Assembly (NCBI RefSeq): GCF_000421845.1
Contig: NZ_ATXU01000012.1
Location: forward strand, 1-64,000
DNA length: 64,000 nucleotides
Direction: 5' to 3'
Origin: Leucobacter chironomi DSM 19883
GTDB lineage: Bacteria; Actinomycetota; Actinomycetes; Actinomycetales; Microbacteriaceae
A program made the translations under genes and the position numbers. The notes under the pieces are model-generated. The model saw only the letters and a list, made by a program, of their open reading frames with translations. It did not search any database and was not told where the DNA came from. Below, one piece after another: positions 1 to 12,055 of the stretch; the stretch's first letter is position 1, and each line of letters starts with the position of its first letter.

Positions 1-1962
<1,962 letters not shown>

Positions 1963-2277
1963 AACATGTGCAACCAACCACCGGAATAAGGCGACCAGCT
2001 GCGAGTTTGACCTGACAACAGACCATCATTACTGACAATCTCGTTATCCAAAAAAGGAATCTCCAACACCAACCAAAACAGTCGATGCCGGGGATAAATA
2101 ATTGGCATATGACAATCAAGTGCACACTATTGAGTTCTCAAAGACCAGACACCACCCGTACCAGCCAAAGCCTTCCGAACAGCAACCTGTCCATGCTAGC
2201 ACATGTTCTGTGCTCGCTGCGCATTGTTTTGAACCGAACCGCTCTGCGGCCCGGCTCCGTTGCGCTGACAAGGGAAT
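1963..2277 (-). other. rRNA operon leader
   Basis: About 310 nt of transcribed leader lie between the predicted rRNA promoter and the 16S 5' end. The region is AT-richer than its surroundings and codes for nothing convincing. At 2122-2141 (minus strand) it has TTGAGAACTCAATAGTGTGC, a block typical of actinobacterial rRNA leaders and probably part of antitermination or RNase III processing. An extended -10 like box, TGCTAGCAT, at 2193-2201 (minus) could be a second promoter, but no good -35 is found 16-18 bp upstream of it. Confidence 0.6.
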
Positions 2278-2306
2278 ACATTACGCAGATCCTGAGCTCC
2301 CTGCAA
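2278..2306 (-). promoter_or_regulatory. rRNA operon promoter
   Basis: On the minus strand, TTGCAG (2301-2306) and TAATGT (2278-2283) are separated by exactly 17 bp. This places the start about 310 nt before the 16S gene. The -35 box lies 11 bp downstream of the element at 2318-2350 that is shared with the tRNA-Glu promoter, which supports the assignment. It is a prediction by motif only. Confidence 0.6.
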
Positions 2307-2317
2307 TTACCGCCCGA

Positions 2318-2350
2318 ATCCCGGGCGTGTCTCCGCATGATTCCGCGGAT
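2318..2350 (-). promoter_or_regulatory. Stable-RNA promoter upstream element, copy 1
   Basis: On the minus strand this 33-bp site has the block TCCGCGGAATCATGCGG, then 7 nt, then CCCGGGAT. Almost the same sequence occurs at 19836-19867 in front of the tRNA-Glu promoter, again about a dozen bases upstream of the -35 box. It resembles the placement of an UP element or of an activator site on stable-RNA promoters, but the sequence is GC-rich, unlike an alpha-CTD UP element. I know of no named factor for it. Confidence 0.6.
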
Positions 2351-2504
2351 TCACCCCTCCGACACCTCCGCGCCACCCGCGCCCGATATGGGCCTCCAGG
2401 GGGTCATATTGGGTCATTCGCGTGCGCGGGGCCTGTTTCCCGGGCGCGCCGCACCTCTGGGCACCACGGCAGCACGAGCCCCGCTCGCCCCGGCCCCTGC
2501 TTAG

Positions 2505-3842
<1,338 letters not shown>

Positions 3843-3849
3843 TCCAGGC

Positions 3850-4602
3850 TCAGGATGCCGCGGCCCCCGACGCGGTGCGCTCCTCCGCGGCGCGCACCGC
3901 GCGGATCACGCGCGTGGTGACCGGCAGCAGCACCACCTCGGCGAGCACCTTCACCACGTAGCCGAGCACCACGTACATCACGAAGTCGACGCCCGTGATG
4001 ATGCCGGCGAACGCGATCGTGCAGAAGAGCAGGGTGTCGACCAGCTGGCCCGCCACGGTCGACGCGATGAGGCGCGTGCGCAGGAAGCGGCCGGAGGTGC
4101 GCCGCCGCATGCGGTCCAGCACCCAGGCGTTCAGCAGCTGGCCGGCGAGGAACGCGACAAGGCTCGCCGCAACGATGCGCGGCACGAAGCCGAGCACCGC
4201 GGCGAAGGCCTCCTGGTTCTCCCAGCCCGCCGCCGGCGGCGACACCTGCACCGCGAGGATCGTGAGCGACGCGATGAGCGCGAGCCCGAAGGCGGTGAGG
4301 ATCGCGCGGCGAGAGGCCTTCAAACCGTAGACCTCGGCGAGCACGTCACCCAGGATGTAGGCCAGCGGGAACAGGAACACCCCGCCGTCGAAAACGAGCG
4401 GCAGCGAGAACTCGCCGAACGGAATCGCACCGAACGCGATCGGCTTCACCGCGACCACGTTCGAGATCAGCAGGATGCCGACGAAGATCGCCGAGATCGT
4501 CGCGTACCGCCCACCCGACGAGGCCGACCGGGCCCCCGGGGTCAGGTACTTCGAAGGGTCTTCGGACTCCTGCACGCTGTTCATCCGCTGCGTCTCACTC
4601 AT
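3850..4602 (-). CDS. yhhQ: YhhQ/QueT-type queuosine precursor transporter
   Basis: A 250-aa integral membrane protein with about six hydrophobic segments, preceded by a ~30-residue polar N-terminus. It matches the YhhQ (COG1738, VUT) family, recognised from segments such as ISNVVAVKPIAFG, YILGDVLAEVYG and GQLVDTLLFCTIAFAG. E. coli YhhQ is needed for uptake of preQ0/preQ1. Its start codon overlaps the end of the upstream flavoprotein gene by 8 bp, so it is the last gene of the gltX operon. It ends 7 bp from the end of convergent tgt. No queuosine biosynthesis genes are in the window, which fits salvage rather than synthesis. Confidence 0.9.
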   Translation of the reverse strand: MSETQRMNSVQESEDPSKYLTPGARSASSGGRYATISAIFVGILLISNVVAVKPIAFGAIPFGEFSLPLVFDGGVFLFPLAYILGDVLAEVYGLKASRRAILTAFGLALIASLTILAVQVSPPAAGWENQEAFAAVLGFVPRIVAASLVAFLAGQLLNAWVLDRMRRRTSGRFLRTRLIASTVAGQLVDTLLFCTIAFAGIITGVDFVMYVVLGYVVKVLAEVVLLPVTTRVIRAVRAAEERTASGAAAS

Positions 4603-5617
4603 CGATCAGGCCCACTCCAAGCATCCCCCGGATCATGTCCATGTTCAGTTTCGCGGCGACCCGCGCACCGTTGCCGGCCGCGATGATGAGCTGCTGCGGC
4701 CCGGGCGGCACGATGTCGCCCACCGCGTACACGCCGCGCACGGAGGTCTCGCCGCGGTCGTCGACCACCACGAGGCCCCAGTCGTCGCGCTCGATGTCGA
4801 GCTCCCCCATGAACTCGACCGGGGCGTGCCAGCGCGGCCGCACGAAACCGCCGACGCGCGGGATCACCTCACCATCGGCCAGGCGCACCCCCGTCATCTC
4901 GGCCTTCTCGCCCACGATGTCATCGATCGCGCGCCGCTCCACTCGGACCCCGATGGAGGCGAGCTGCGCCTCCTGTTCGGGCCGCACCGTGTCGGCGCCG
5001 TTCGTGAACACGATCAGGTCGGAGCTGAACCGGCTGATGAGCAGGGCGCGGGCGAACAGGTCGCTCGTCTCGCCGATGAGCACGAGCGGCTTGTCGGTCT
5101 TCTCGAAGCCGTCGCACTCGACGCAGCTGTGCAGTGCGGTGCCGTAGTAGGCGCGGATCATGGGCAGCGCGGGCAGATCCTCGGTGAGGCCCGCGGCGAT
5201 GAGCACGCGGCGCGCGACGTACTCGACATCGGCCGCGCCCCGGATGCCGGTGCCGCGCACCCGGAAGCCGATGCCGTCGGGGAAACCAGCGGCGATCGCT
5301 TCCTCCGCGGAGAGTGGGATCACCTCCCGCGTCATCACCTGCGAGAACACGGCGGTGGGGTACGCCTCGAACTCCTCGCGACCGAGGCGGCGCAGTTCGA
5401 GCGGCGACGCACCGTCGCGGGTCAGGAAGCCGTGCGACTGCAGCGTGGCCGAGTGCCGCGGGCGGTTGGAGTCGAGGATCGCGATGCGCCGATTCGCCCG
5501 CACCAGCTGCAGGCCGGCCGAGAGGCCGGCGGGCCCTCCCCCGATGATCGCGACGCCGACCCGGGTCGGGTCGCCATCGGCGGGGATCCCCTGATCCGTC
5601 CGGACCGCGGCCGACAC
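4595..5617 (-). CDS. Thioredoxin-reductase-like FAD/NAD(P)-dependent oxidoreductase
   Basis: A 340-aa flavoprotein of the low-molecular-weight thioredoxin reductase fold. The FAD-binding GGGPAGLSAG motif is at 26-35, a redox CVEC (Cys165, Cys168) followed by DG occupies the place of the TrxR CATC motif, and the C-terminal FAD motif is VYAVGDIVPPG. The NADP-binding glycine loop between the two halves is poor (VLIGETSD instead of GGGxSA), so the electron donor may differ from NADPH. The GTG start lies 2 nt after the gltX stop codon and the end overlaps yhhQ, so the three genes are probably co-transcribed. The substrate is unknown; a role with gltX or queuosine is only suggested by position. Confidence 0.85.
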   Translation of the reverse strand: MSAAVRTDQGIPADGDPTRVGVAIIGGGPAGLSAGLQLVRANRRIAILDSNRPRHSATLQSHGFLTRDGASPLELRRLGREEFEAYPTAVFSQVMTREVIPLSAEEAIAAGFPDGIGFRVRGTGIRGAADVEYVARRVLIAAGLTEDLPALPMIRAYYGTALHSCVECDGFEKTDKPLVLIGETSDLFARALLISRFSSDLIVFTNGADTVRPEQEAQLASIGVRVERRAIDDIVGEKAEMTGVRLADGEVIPRVGGFVRPRWHAPVEFMGELDIERDDWGLVVVDDRGETSVRGVYAVGDIVPPGPQQLIIAAGNGARVAAKLNMDMIRGMLGVGLIDE

Positions 5618-5619
5618 GG

Positions 5620-7146
5620 TTACGCCCGATCCGCGAGGTGCGCGTCGAGACGGCGCAGGCGGGCGAGTGACTCGTCGCGGCCCAGCAGCTCGAACGATTC
5701 GAAGAGCGGCGGCGAGACCCGACGACCCGAGGCGGCGACGCGCAACGGCCCGAACGCGAGGCGCGGCTTCAGGCCGAGCCCGTCGATGAGGGCCGCCTGC
5801 AGCGCCGCCTGGATGGGCTCGGTCTGCCAGTCGGCTGCGGGCACGGCGTCGAGCGCCGCGATGCTCGCGGCGAGCACCTGGCGGGCGTCGTCCTTCAGCG
5901 ACTTCAGCGCATCGTCTTCGTAGACGAGCGCGTCGGCCGAGGTGAACAGGAACGCCATGAGGCCCACCACGTCGGAGAGCACGGTGATGCGGCTCTGCAC
6001 GAGCGGCACCGCGCGGCGCACCACCTCGAGCTGCTGCTCGTTCGGCTCGACGGGCAGCGCGCCCCCCGCGATCAGGTAGGGCAGGATGCGCGACTCGAAG
6101 TCGCTCTCCGAGAGCAGGCGGATGTGATCGGCGTTGATCGCGTCGGCCTTCTTCTGATCGAAGCGGGCCGGATTCGGGTTGACGTCGGCGACGTCGAACG
6201 CGGCCACCATCTCCTCGCGCGAGAACACGTCGCGATCCGGAGCCAACGACCAGCCCAGCAGCGACAGGTAGTTGAGCAGCCCTTCGGGGATGAAACCGCG
6301 CGAGCGGTGGTGCAGCAGGTTCGACTCGGGGTCGCGCTTCGAGAGCTTCTTGTTGCCCTCGCCCATCACGTAGGGCAGATGGCCGAAGCGCGGGATCGCG
6401 GGCTCGATGCCGAGCTCGACGAGCGCGCTGTGCAGGGCGATCTGGCGGGGCGTCGACGACAGCAGGTCTTCGCCGCGCAGCACATGAGTGATGCCCATGA
6501 GCGCGTCGTCGACAGGGTTGACGAGGGTGTACAGCGGGGCACCATTGGGGCGCACCACCACGAAGTCGATCGTGGAACCGGCGGGGAACGAGATGTCGCC
6601 GCGCACCAGGTCAGTGAAGGAGAGGTCGGTGTCGGGCACGCGGAAGCGCAGCGCGGGCTGACGGCCCTCGGCGCGGAACGCGGCGCGCTGCTCCTCGGTG
6701 AGGTCGCGGTCGAAGTTGTCGTAGCCGAGTTGCTTCGGACGGCCGGCGGCCTCGTTGCGGGCGTCGATCTCCTCGGCCGTGGAGTAGCTCTCGTAGAGGT
6801 GACCGGCCTCGGTGAGGCGTGCGATCACGTCCTGGTAGATGTCACCGCGCTGCGACTGGCGGTACGGGCCGTGCTCGCCGCCGGCGTCGATGCCCTCGTC
6901 CCAGTCGAGCCCGAGCCAGCGCAGCGAGTCGAGGATCTGCGCGTAGCTCTCCTCGCTGTCGCGCGCCGCGTCGGTGTCCTCGATGCGGAACACGAAGGTG
7001 CCTCCCGTGTGCCGGGCGTACGCCCAGTTGAAGAGGGCGGTGCGCACCATGCCGACGTGCGGGGTGCCCGTCGGGGACGGGCAGAAGCGCACGCGCACGT
7101 CACTGCCGGTTGCGGTGGAGAACTGGGAAACGCTGCTCGTAGACAT
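5620..7146 (-). CDS. gltX: Glutamyl-tRNA synthetase
   Basis: A 508-aa class I aminoacyl-tRNA synthetase that charges tRNA-Glu. The HIGH-type signature is [10 protein letters not shown] near residues 23-32 and the KMSKS-type signature is KLSKRDPE near residue 270; the C-terminal helical anticodon-binding part is complete. A TAGAAT box at 7155-7160 lies 8 nt before the ATG, with GAGAGG between, so a promoter just upstream is likely. It heads the operon with the flavoprotein and yhhQ. A tRNA-Glu gene (CUC anticodon) is present at 19.7 kb. In many actinobacteria gltX directly follows leuB/ilvE/FAH-type genes; here those genes are 9 kb away. Confidence 0.97.
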   Translation of the reverse strand: MSTSSVSQFSTATGSDVRVRFCPSPTGTPHVGMVRTALFNWAYARHTGGTFVFRIEDTDAARDSEESYAQILDSLRWLGLDWDEGIDAGGEHGPYRQSQRGDIYQDVIARLTEAGHLYESYSTAEEIDARNEAAGRPKQLGYDNFDRDLTEEQRAAFRAEGRQPALRFRVPDTDLSFTDLVRGDISFPAGSTIDFVVVRPNGAPLYTLVNPVDDALMGITHVLRGEDLLSSTPRQIALHSALVELGIEPAIPRFGHLPYVMGEGNKKLSKRDPESNLLHHRSRGFIPEGLLNYLSLLGWSLAPDRDVFSREEMVAAFDVADVNPNPARFDQKKADAINADHIRLLSESDFESRILPYLIAGGALPVEPNEQQLEVVRRAVPLVQSRITVLSDVVGLMAFLFTSADALVYEDDALKSLKDDARQVLAASIAALDAVPAADWQTEPIQAALQAALIDGLGLKPRLAFGPLRVAASGRRVSPPLFESFELLGRDESLARLRRLDAHLADRA

Positions 7147-7201
7147 CGCCTCTCATTCTAGCCTCCGAGCGCTCGGATTCCCGTTCGGGCACACCCCGGA
7201 G

Positions 7202-7267
7202 ATATGGGATCTGCCGGAGATATGGCGATCCGCCCCGCAAACGCCATATCTCCGGCAGATCCCATAT
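7202..7267. repeat. Long perfect palindrome A (26-bp arms)
   Basis: Arms 7202-7227 and 7242-7267 are exact reverse complements over 26 bp, with a 14-nt loop. Each arm contains CCGGAGATATGG-like words, and the left side shows them twice with an 18-bp period. It lies 20 bp after the stop of the MFS gene and 56 bp before the start of gltX, both on the minus strand. There is no T tract on either side, so it is not a classical intrinsic terminator, although such a hairpin could end transcription or protect an mRNA end. Confidence 0.95.
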
Positions 7268-7287
7268 TCACGACAGGTGGAGGTGGA

Positions 7288-8568
7288 TCAGCGGCGCACC
7301 CGCAGCGTGGCGAGCGCCCCCAGCGCCAGCAGGCCGCCCGTCACGAGCGCGAGGAAGGAGAAGTCGCCGATCGCGAAGACGATGCCCGAGAGCGCACCCG
7401 CCACCGCACCGGCCGCGCTCATGATCGTGTCCGATCGCCCCTGCCACCGCGGCCGATCCGCCGACGGGGTGAGCTCGGTGAGCAGGGCCGCCCCGGCGAC
7501 CGTGACGGCCCCCCAGCCCAGACCGAGCAGCACGAGCGCGATCTGCACGAGCGCGTGCGACGCCCCGGCGAAGTAGGCGAGGGTGACGGCGCCGAGCAGC
7601 ATGACCCACCCGATCCCGATCACCTGCACGCGGCCGATGCGCCCCGCGAGCACCCCGAAGACGGGCGAGAGCGCGTACATGCCGGCGATGTGCAGGCTGA
7701 GGGTCACGCCCACCAGCTGCGGCGTGCCCTCGTGATGCATGAGGTGCAGCGGCGTCATCGCCATGAGCGCCACCATGATGGCCTGCGCCATCGCGATCAT
7801 GAAGACGGTGAGCACCCGCGGGCGGTTCGACACCGGGATGGGAAGAGGGGCGGATCCGGATCCGCCCTGCGGCCCGTCACCCGCAGCGGGCGCAACGGGC
7901 ACGCTGTCGGTCTCGGGCGGCAGCTGTCGCGCAGTGAGCAGCGGATCCGGGCGCAACCCGAACCAGTTGACGAGCACCGCGAGGATCTGCGCCACGAAGG
8001 GGAAGACGAACACGCCGGCGAGCGGTGTCACGCCGAGGGCCTCGCCCACGACCGCGCCGGGGCCCATGAGGTTCGGCCCGACGACCGCACCCACGGTGAT
8101 CGCCCAGGCCACCAGAGACAGGTCGCGGGCGCGGTTGCGTGGCAGCGCGAGATCGGTCGCGGCGAAGCGCGACATCAGCTGCACCGAGCTCGCGACGCCC
8201 AGCATCGCGATGCCGAGCGCGAGCAGCCACCACTGGTGCACCACCGTTCCGAGGATCGCAACGACCGCGCCCAGCATCGCGACCGCACTGCCCGCGACGA
8301 GCGCGCGGCGGCGGCCGTGTCGGGCGGCCACGCGCGCGAGCGGAATGCCCGCGGCAGCCGCTCCCGCGTTGAACATGGCGGATCCGAGCCCCGAGATGGC
8401 GTCGTTGCCGCTCACCTCTGCGAGCAGCAGCGCGCCCACCGAGAGGGATGCGCCCACACCGAGGCCGCCGAGGATCGTCGCGGTGGCCAGCACGGCCACC
8501 GTGCGGCGCTGCAGCCGCCCGCCGCGGCGCAGCTCCCCCGTCTCGAGCACGACAGTCGCGCCGCTCAC
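7288..8568 (-). CDS. MFS transporter
   Basis: A 426-aa protein with about twelve hydrophobic segments of the major facilitator type. The loop after the second segment carries RVAARHGRRRAL, the usual basic loop-2/3 motif. A Gly/Ser/Pro-rich cytoplasmic loop (around GGSGSAPLP) separates the two halves. The start is the GTG at 8568, which overlaps the TGA of the upstream LysR gene (GTGA), giving tight coupling; an in-frame start further upstream lies inside lysR and is unlikely. Being co-transcribed with a LysR regulator suggests export of a small inducer molecule. Palindrome A follows its stop codon. Confidence 0.88.
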   Translation of the reverse strand: MSGATVVLETGELRRGGRLQRRTVAVLATATILGGLGVGASLSVGALLLAEVSGNDAISGLGSAMFNAGAAAAGIPLARVAARHGRRRALVAGSAVAMLGAVVAILGTVVHQWWLLALGIAMLGVASSVQLMSRFAATDLALPRNRARDLSLVAWAITVGAVVGPNLMGPGAVVGEALGVTPLAGVFVFPFVAQILAVLVNWFGLRPDPLLTARQLPPETDSVPVAPAAGDGPQGGSGSAPLPIPVSNRPRVLTVFMIAMAQAIMVALMAMTPLHLMHHEGTPQLVGVTLSLHIAGMYALSPVFGVLAGRIGRVQVIGIGWVMLLGAVTLAYFAGASHALVQIALVLLGLGWGAVTVAGAALLTELTPSADRPRWQGRSDTIMSAAGAVAGALSGIVFAIGDFSFLALVTGGLLALGALATLRVRR

Positions 8569-9515
8569 GCGACGGGCTCCAGGCCCCAGCACGAGCCGTC
8601 GACGCTCGCGAGGAGCCGCTTCGCGAGGCGCACCTGCGGGCTCTCGTTCGCGGTGGCCATCGAGACGATGCCGATCGTGCGGTAGCGGGGCGGATCGAGC
8701 CGCAGCGCGTGCGCGTCATCGGGCAGCGTGCGCGCTGCCGCCAGCGCGAGCCCCGGTACGAGCGCGACAGCGCCGCCCGCCGCGGCCATCGCCAGCATGG
8801 CCGGCACGTTGTCGGTCTCCTGGATGATGTCGGGCTCGAAGCCGGCTTCGCCCGCCGCGCTCAGCAGGTGCCCGCGGCACTTCTCGCAGCCCGCGATCCA
8901 GTGGTCCGAGGCGAACTCGCCGAGCTTCACATCGGCGTCGCCCGGGGCGCGCTCGTCAGAGGCCACGAGACGCACCTCCTCGCGCCACAGCGGCAGGAAG
9001 GCGCTGCCCGCGGGCAGTTCCGCGGCGCCCTCGTAGTCGAAGATGAGCGCGCAGTCGACTTCTCCGTCGCGCAGCATCGCCGTGGCGGCCGGCGGCTCGG
9101 CCTCGCGGTACTGCAATGCCACGTCGGGCGCTTCGACCGCGAGCTCGCGCATGAGGGCGGGCACGAGTGTCGCGCTCGCACTCGGGAACCCGACGAGGCG
9201 CAGCGTGCCGGCGCGCTCGCCTCGCAGATCATCGATCGCGGCAAGGGCGGCGTCGATCTCGGCGACGACCGTGCGACCGTGATCCGCGAGGATGCGGCCC
9301 GCGGGGGTGAGACGGATGCCTCGCCCGCTGCGCTCGATGAGCGGCACGGCGAGCCGGGTCTCGACCCGCTTGATGCGCTGGCTGACCGCGGGCTGGCTCA
9401 GGCCGAGGCTCGCGGCCGCGGCGGTGAGCGACCCGGTGGTCGCGAGGGCGTGCAGAATGCGCAGCTCGGTCGAATCGATCGAGCCGAGCGGGTCGGCGTT
9501 GCGGAGCGTGGTCAT
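8565..9515 (-). CDS. LysR family transcriptional regulator
   Basis: A 316-aa regulator. The N-terminal winged HTH is clear (STELRILHALATTGSLTAAA, then LGLSQPAVSQRIKRVE at about residues 30-55), followed by a LysR-type effector domain with GTLRLVGFPSASATLVP. I start it at the ATG at 9515 because TATCAT (9522-9527) sits 6 nt upstream, which fits a leaderless transcript; longer in-frame versions run through the AT-rich control region. It is divergent to the PLP enzyme at 9608 and translationally coupled to the MFS gene. By the usual LysR layout it should control one or both neighbours. The ligand is unknown. Confidence 0.9.
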   Translation of the reverse strand: MTTLRNADPLGSIDSTELRILHALATTGSLTAAAASLGLSQPAVSQRIKRVETRLAVPLIERSGRGIRLTPAGRILADHGRTVVAEIDAALAAIDDLRGERAGTLRLVGFPSASATLVPALMRELAVEAPDVALQYREAEPPAATAMLRDGEVDCALIFDYEGAAELPAGSAFLPLWREEVRLVASDERAPGDADVKLGEFASDHWIAGCEKCRGHLLSAAGEAGFEPDIIQETDNVPAMLAMAAAGGAVALVPGLALAAARTLPDDAHALRLDPPRYRTIGIVSMATANESPQVRLAKRLLASVDGSCWGLEPVA

Positions 9516-9607
9516 GCCTCGATGATACGCCAAACATAACCATGCATGAAGCAAAATATAAGAATGATTCTGTTTGATTATGCATTGCGGTCGCCTAGCC
9601 TGGCCGC
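9516..9607. promoter_or_regulatory. Divergent LysR control region
   Basis: This is a 92-bp AT-rich gap between lysR and the PLP enzyme gene. On the plus strand TTGATT (9574-9579) and TAGCCT (9596-9601) are spaced by 16 bp and end 6 nt before the ATG at 9608. On the minus strand TATCAT is at 9522-9527. Two ATGCAT hexamers at 9542-9547 and 9580-9585, 38 bp apart, are candidate half-sites for the LysR protein and overlap both promoters. Confidence 0.55.
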
Positions 9608-10684
9608 ATGACCCCCGATCCAGCATCCGCCGCAGCGCCGCTACCGCAGCGACTCTCCGAGCTCGGCTTCACCGCGGGCACCGGCTACCTCTCCGCCTGC
9701 ACCTCGGGCCTGCCGACAGCCGCGACCGCGCACGCCATGCGCAGCTTCGTCGACGACTGGGCCGCGGGGCGGGCCAACGCGCGAACTCTCGGCGAGCAGG
9801 CCGAGCGCTGCCGTGCGCTCTTCGCCGGCATCGCCGGCGTCACCGTCGACCGGGTGGCGATCGGCTCCCAGGTGTCGCAGCTCGTCTCCGTGATCGCGAG
9901 CTCCATGCCCGACGGCGCCGAGGTGCTCTGCGCCGCCGGCGACTTCTCCTCACTGACCCACCCCTTCGAACAGCACGCGCACCGCGGCGTGCGCGTGCGC
10001 TACGCCCCCGTCTCACAGCTCGCCGACGAGATCCGCGCCGGGACGACCCTCGTCGTGTTCTCGCTGGTGCAGTCGGCGACGGGCGAGGTGGCCGACGCCG
10101 AGCCGATCCGCGTCGCCGCGGCGCGCGCCGGCGCCCGCACCCTCGTCGACCTCACCCAGTCGCTCGGCTGGCTGCCCACCGGGGCAGGCGCCTTCGACTT
10201 CACCGTCTGCCACGCCTACAAGTGGCTGTGCGCGCCCCGCGGCACCGCCTTCCTCACCGTGCGGGCCGGACTGGAGGACGAACTCGTGCCCGTCGCAGCC
10301 GGATGGTACTCGGCCGACGACGTGTGGGGCTCCTGCTACGCCGGCCACACCCCGCTCGCCGCGGGCGCCGGACGCTTCGACGTCTCCCCCGCGTGGCCGG
10401 TGCTCGGCGGCACCGAGGCCGCACTCACCGGCATCGCGTCGCTCGACCCCGACGCCGTGCACGCCCACGACCTCGCGCTCGCGAACGCCGCGCGCGAAGT
10501 GCTCGGACTGCCGCCGAGCGACTCCGCCATCGTCGCCTGGGCCGATCCCGACGGCGACGACCTCGCCGCACTCACCGCCGGCGGCATCACCGCATCGGGG
10601 CGGGCCGGCAACGCCCGCATCGCGTTCCACCTCTGGAACACCGCCGCCGACGTCGAACGCCTCGCCCGCGCGCTCCGCCGCTAG
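9608..10684 (+). CDS. Class V aminotransferase-fold PLP enzyme
   Basis: A 358-aa PLP-dependent enzyme of the class V aminotransferase / cysteine desulfurase superfamily. The Schiff-base lysine is Lys205 in CHAYKWLCAPRG, and the PLP-ring aspartate is Asp181 in TLVDLTQSLG. The N-terminal YLSACTSGLP segment matches the family's substrate loop. The relatives I can think of include kynureninase-like and egtE-like enzymes, but nothing here decides the substrate. Transcription appears leaderless from the promoter in the gap shared with lysR. The gene ends 13 bp before the convergent rlmN gene. Confidence 0.82.
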   Translation: MTPDPASAAAPLPQRLSELGFTAGTGYLSACTSGLPTAATAHAMRSFVDDWAAGRANARTLGEQAERCRALFAGIAGVTVDRVAIGSQVSQLVSVIASSMPDGAEVLCAAGDFSSLTHPFEQHAHRGVRVRYAPVSQLADEIRAGTTLVVFSLVQSATGEVADAEPIRVAAARAGARTLVDLTQSLGWLPTGAGAFDFTVCHAYKWLCAPRGTAFLTVRAGLEDELVPVAAGWYSADDVWGSCYAGHTPLAAGAGRFDVSPAWPVLGGTEAALTGIASLDPDAVHAHDLALANAAREVLGLPPSDSAIVAWADPDGDDLAALTAGGITASGRAGNARIAFHLWNTAADVERLARALRR

Positions 10685-10697
10685 GCCGGCCAGGCCC

Positions 10698-12008
10698 TCA
10701 GCTCTCGGCGAAGGCGGCGGCCTCGGCCTTGTCCTGCTCCGTCGCGACGAGCTGCCCGCAGGCTCCGTCGATCTCCTTGCCGCGGGTGTCGCGCAGCGTC
10801 GTCGGTACGCCGGCCGCGTTGAGTCGGTCGACGAACTCGCGCGTGACCTCGCGGGTCGACGACGTCCAGATCGATCCGGGCGTCGGGTTGAGCGGGATGG
10901 GGTTCACGTGCACCCAGCCGCGCCCGCGCGAGTTGAGCTTGTCGGCGAGCAGGTTGGCGCGCCACGCATGGTCGTTCATGTCTTTGATGAGCGCGTACTC
11001 GATCGAGACGCGGCGGCCCGTCTTCTCGTAGTAGTGGTAAGCCGCGTCGAGCACCTCCTCGACCTTCCACCGGCTGTTCACCGGGATCAGGTCGTCGCGC
11101 AGCTCGTCGTCGGGCGCGTGCAGCGACAGCGCGAAGGTGATCGGGATGTCCTCGTCGGCGAGCTTGCGGATCGCGGGCGCGAGCCCCACGGTCGACACGG
11201 TGATACCGCGCGCCGACATGCCGAGACCCTCGGGCGACGGCGCGATCATGCGGTGCACGGCGTTCATCACGCGCTTGTAGTTGGCGAGCGGCTCGCCCAT
11301 GCCCATGAACACGATGTTGTTGACCCGCTCGGGTTCGGCGCCGTTGCCCTCGCGGCGGGCCCGGCCGAGGCCGCCCTCGGCGATGACGCGGTTGGCCTGC
11401 ACCACCTGGTCGAGGATCTCGGCGGTCGACATGTTGCGGGTGAGGCCCGCCTGCCCGGTCGCGCAGAAGGGGCAGTTCATGCCGCAACCGCACTGGCTCG
11501 ACACGCAGAGCGTGATGCGGCCCGGGTAGCGCATCAGCACCGACTCGACGAGCGCGCCGTCGAACAGCCGCCACAGGAACTTGATCGTGGCCCCATCGTC
11601 GGTGACGAGCCGCTTCACCTCGGTGAGCAGCGGCGGGAAGAACGCCTCCGCCAGTTCGGCGCGGCGATCCTTCGGCAGATCGGTCATCTGCTCGGGGTCG
11701 GTGGTGCGGTGCTCGAAGTAGTGCTTCGAGAGCTGCTTGGCGCGGAACTTGGGCACGCCCATCTCGACGACCTTCGCCTCGCGCTCCGCGAGCGTGAGGT
11801 CGGCGAGGTGCGTGGCGGGCTGCTTCACGCGCGGCGACGCGAACTGCAGCGTGGGGCGGCCGTCGGGCGTGGTGAGCTGCTGCCAGCCCTCGGCCTTCGG
11901 CTTGACCTGCGGGCGGGTCGCGCCGGCGGCGCGCGGCCGAGTCTTGACCAGTTTGCCCTCGGCGGGCGGCGCGTCGTGGTTGAGCTTGTTGGGATCCATC
12001 TCCCCCAT
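10698..12008 (-). CDS. rlmN: Dual-specificity rRNA/tRNA adenine-C2 methyltransferase
   Basis: A 436-aa radical-SAM enzyme that makes 2-methyladenosine at 23S A2503 and tRNA A37. The cluster motif CX3CX2C is Cys175, Cys179 and Cys182 (CGMNCPFC). [10 protein letters not shown] is the SAM-binding motif, and the methyl-carrying cysteine is in the C-terminal DGACGQL. The first ~60 residues are a Lys/Pro-rich extension beyond the usual enzyme. I prefer the ATG at 12008 over the one at 11999, because at 11999 the GGGGGAG would abut the codon. An open frame continues upstream through the aldo/keto reductase gene but is non-coding there. Confidence 0.95.
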   Translation of the reverse strand: MGEMDPNKLNHDAPPAEGKLVKTRPRAAGATRPQVKPKAEGWQQLTTPDGRPTLQFASPRVKQPATHLADLTLAEREAKVVEMGVPKFRAKQLSKHYFEHRTTDPEQMTDLPKDRRAELAEAFFPPLLTEVKRLVTDDGATIKFLWRLFDGALVESVLMRYPGRITLCVSSQCGCGMNCPFCATGQAGLTRNMSTAEILDQVVQANRVIAEGGLGRARREGNGAEPERVNNIVFMGMGEPLANYKRVMNAVHRMIAPSPEGLGMSARGITVSTVGLAPAIRKLADEDIPITFALSLHAPDDELRDDLIPVNSRWKVEEVLDAAYHYYEKTGRRVSIEYALIKDMNDHAWRANLLADKLNSRGRGWVHVNPIPLNPTPGSIWTSSTREVTREFVDRLNAAGVPTTLRDTRGKEIDGACGQLVATEQDKAEAAAFAES

Positions 12009-12055
12009 TGTCTCATCCGCGAGCTGGGTGCGGCTGGCCGCGGCGGATCGGCGGC

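Noticed and set aside
2193..2221. TGCTAGCAT in the rRNA leader as the main promoter
   Set aside because: No -35 box at 16-18 bp, whereas the pair at 2278-2306 has a 17-bp spacer and the shared upstream element.
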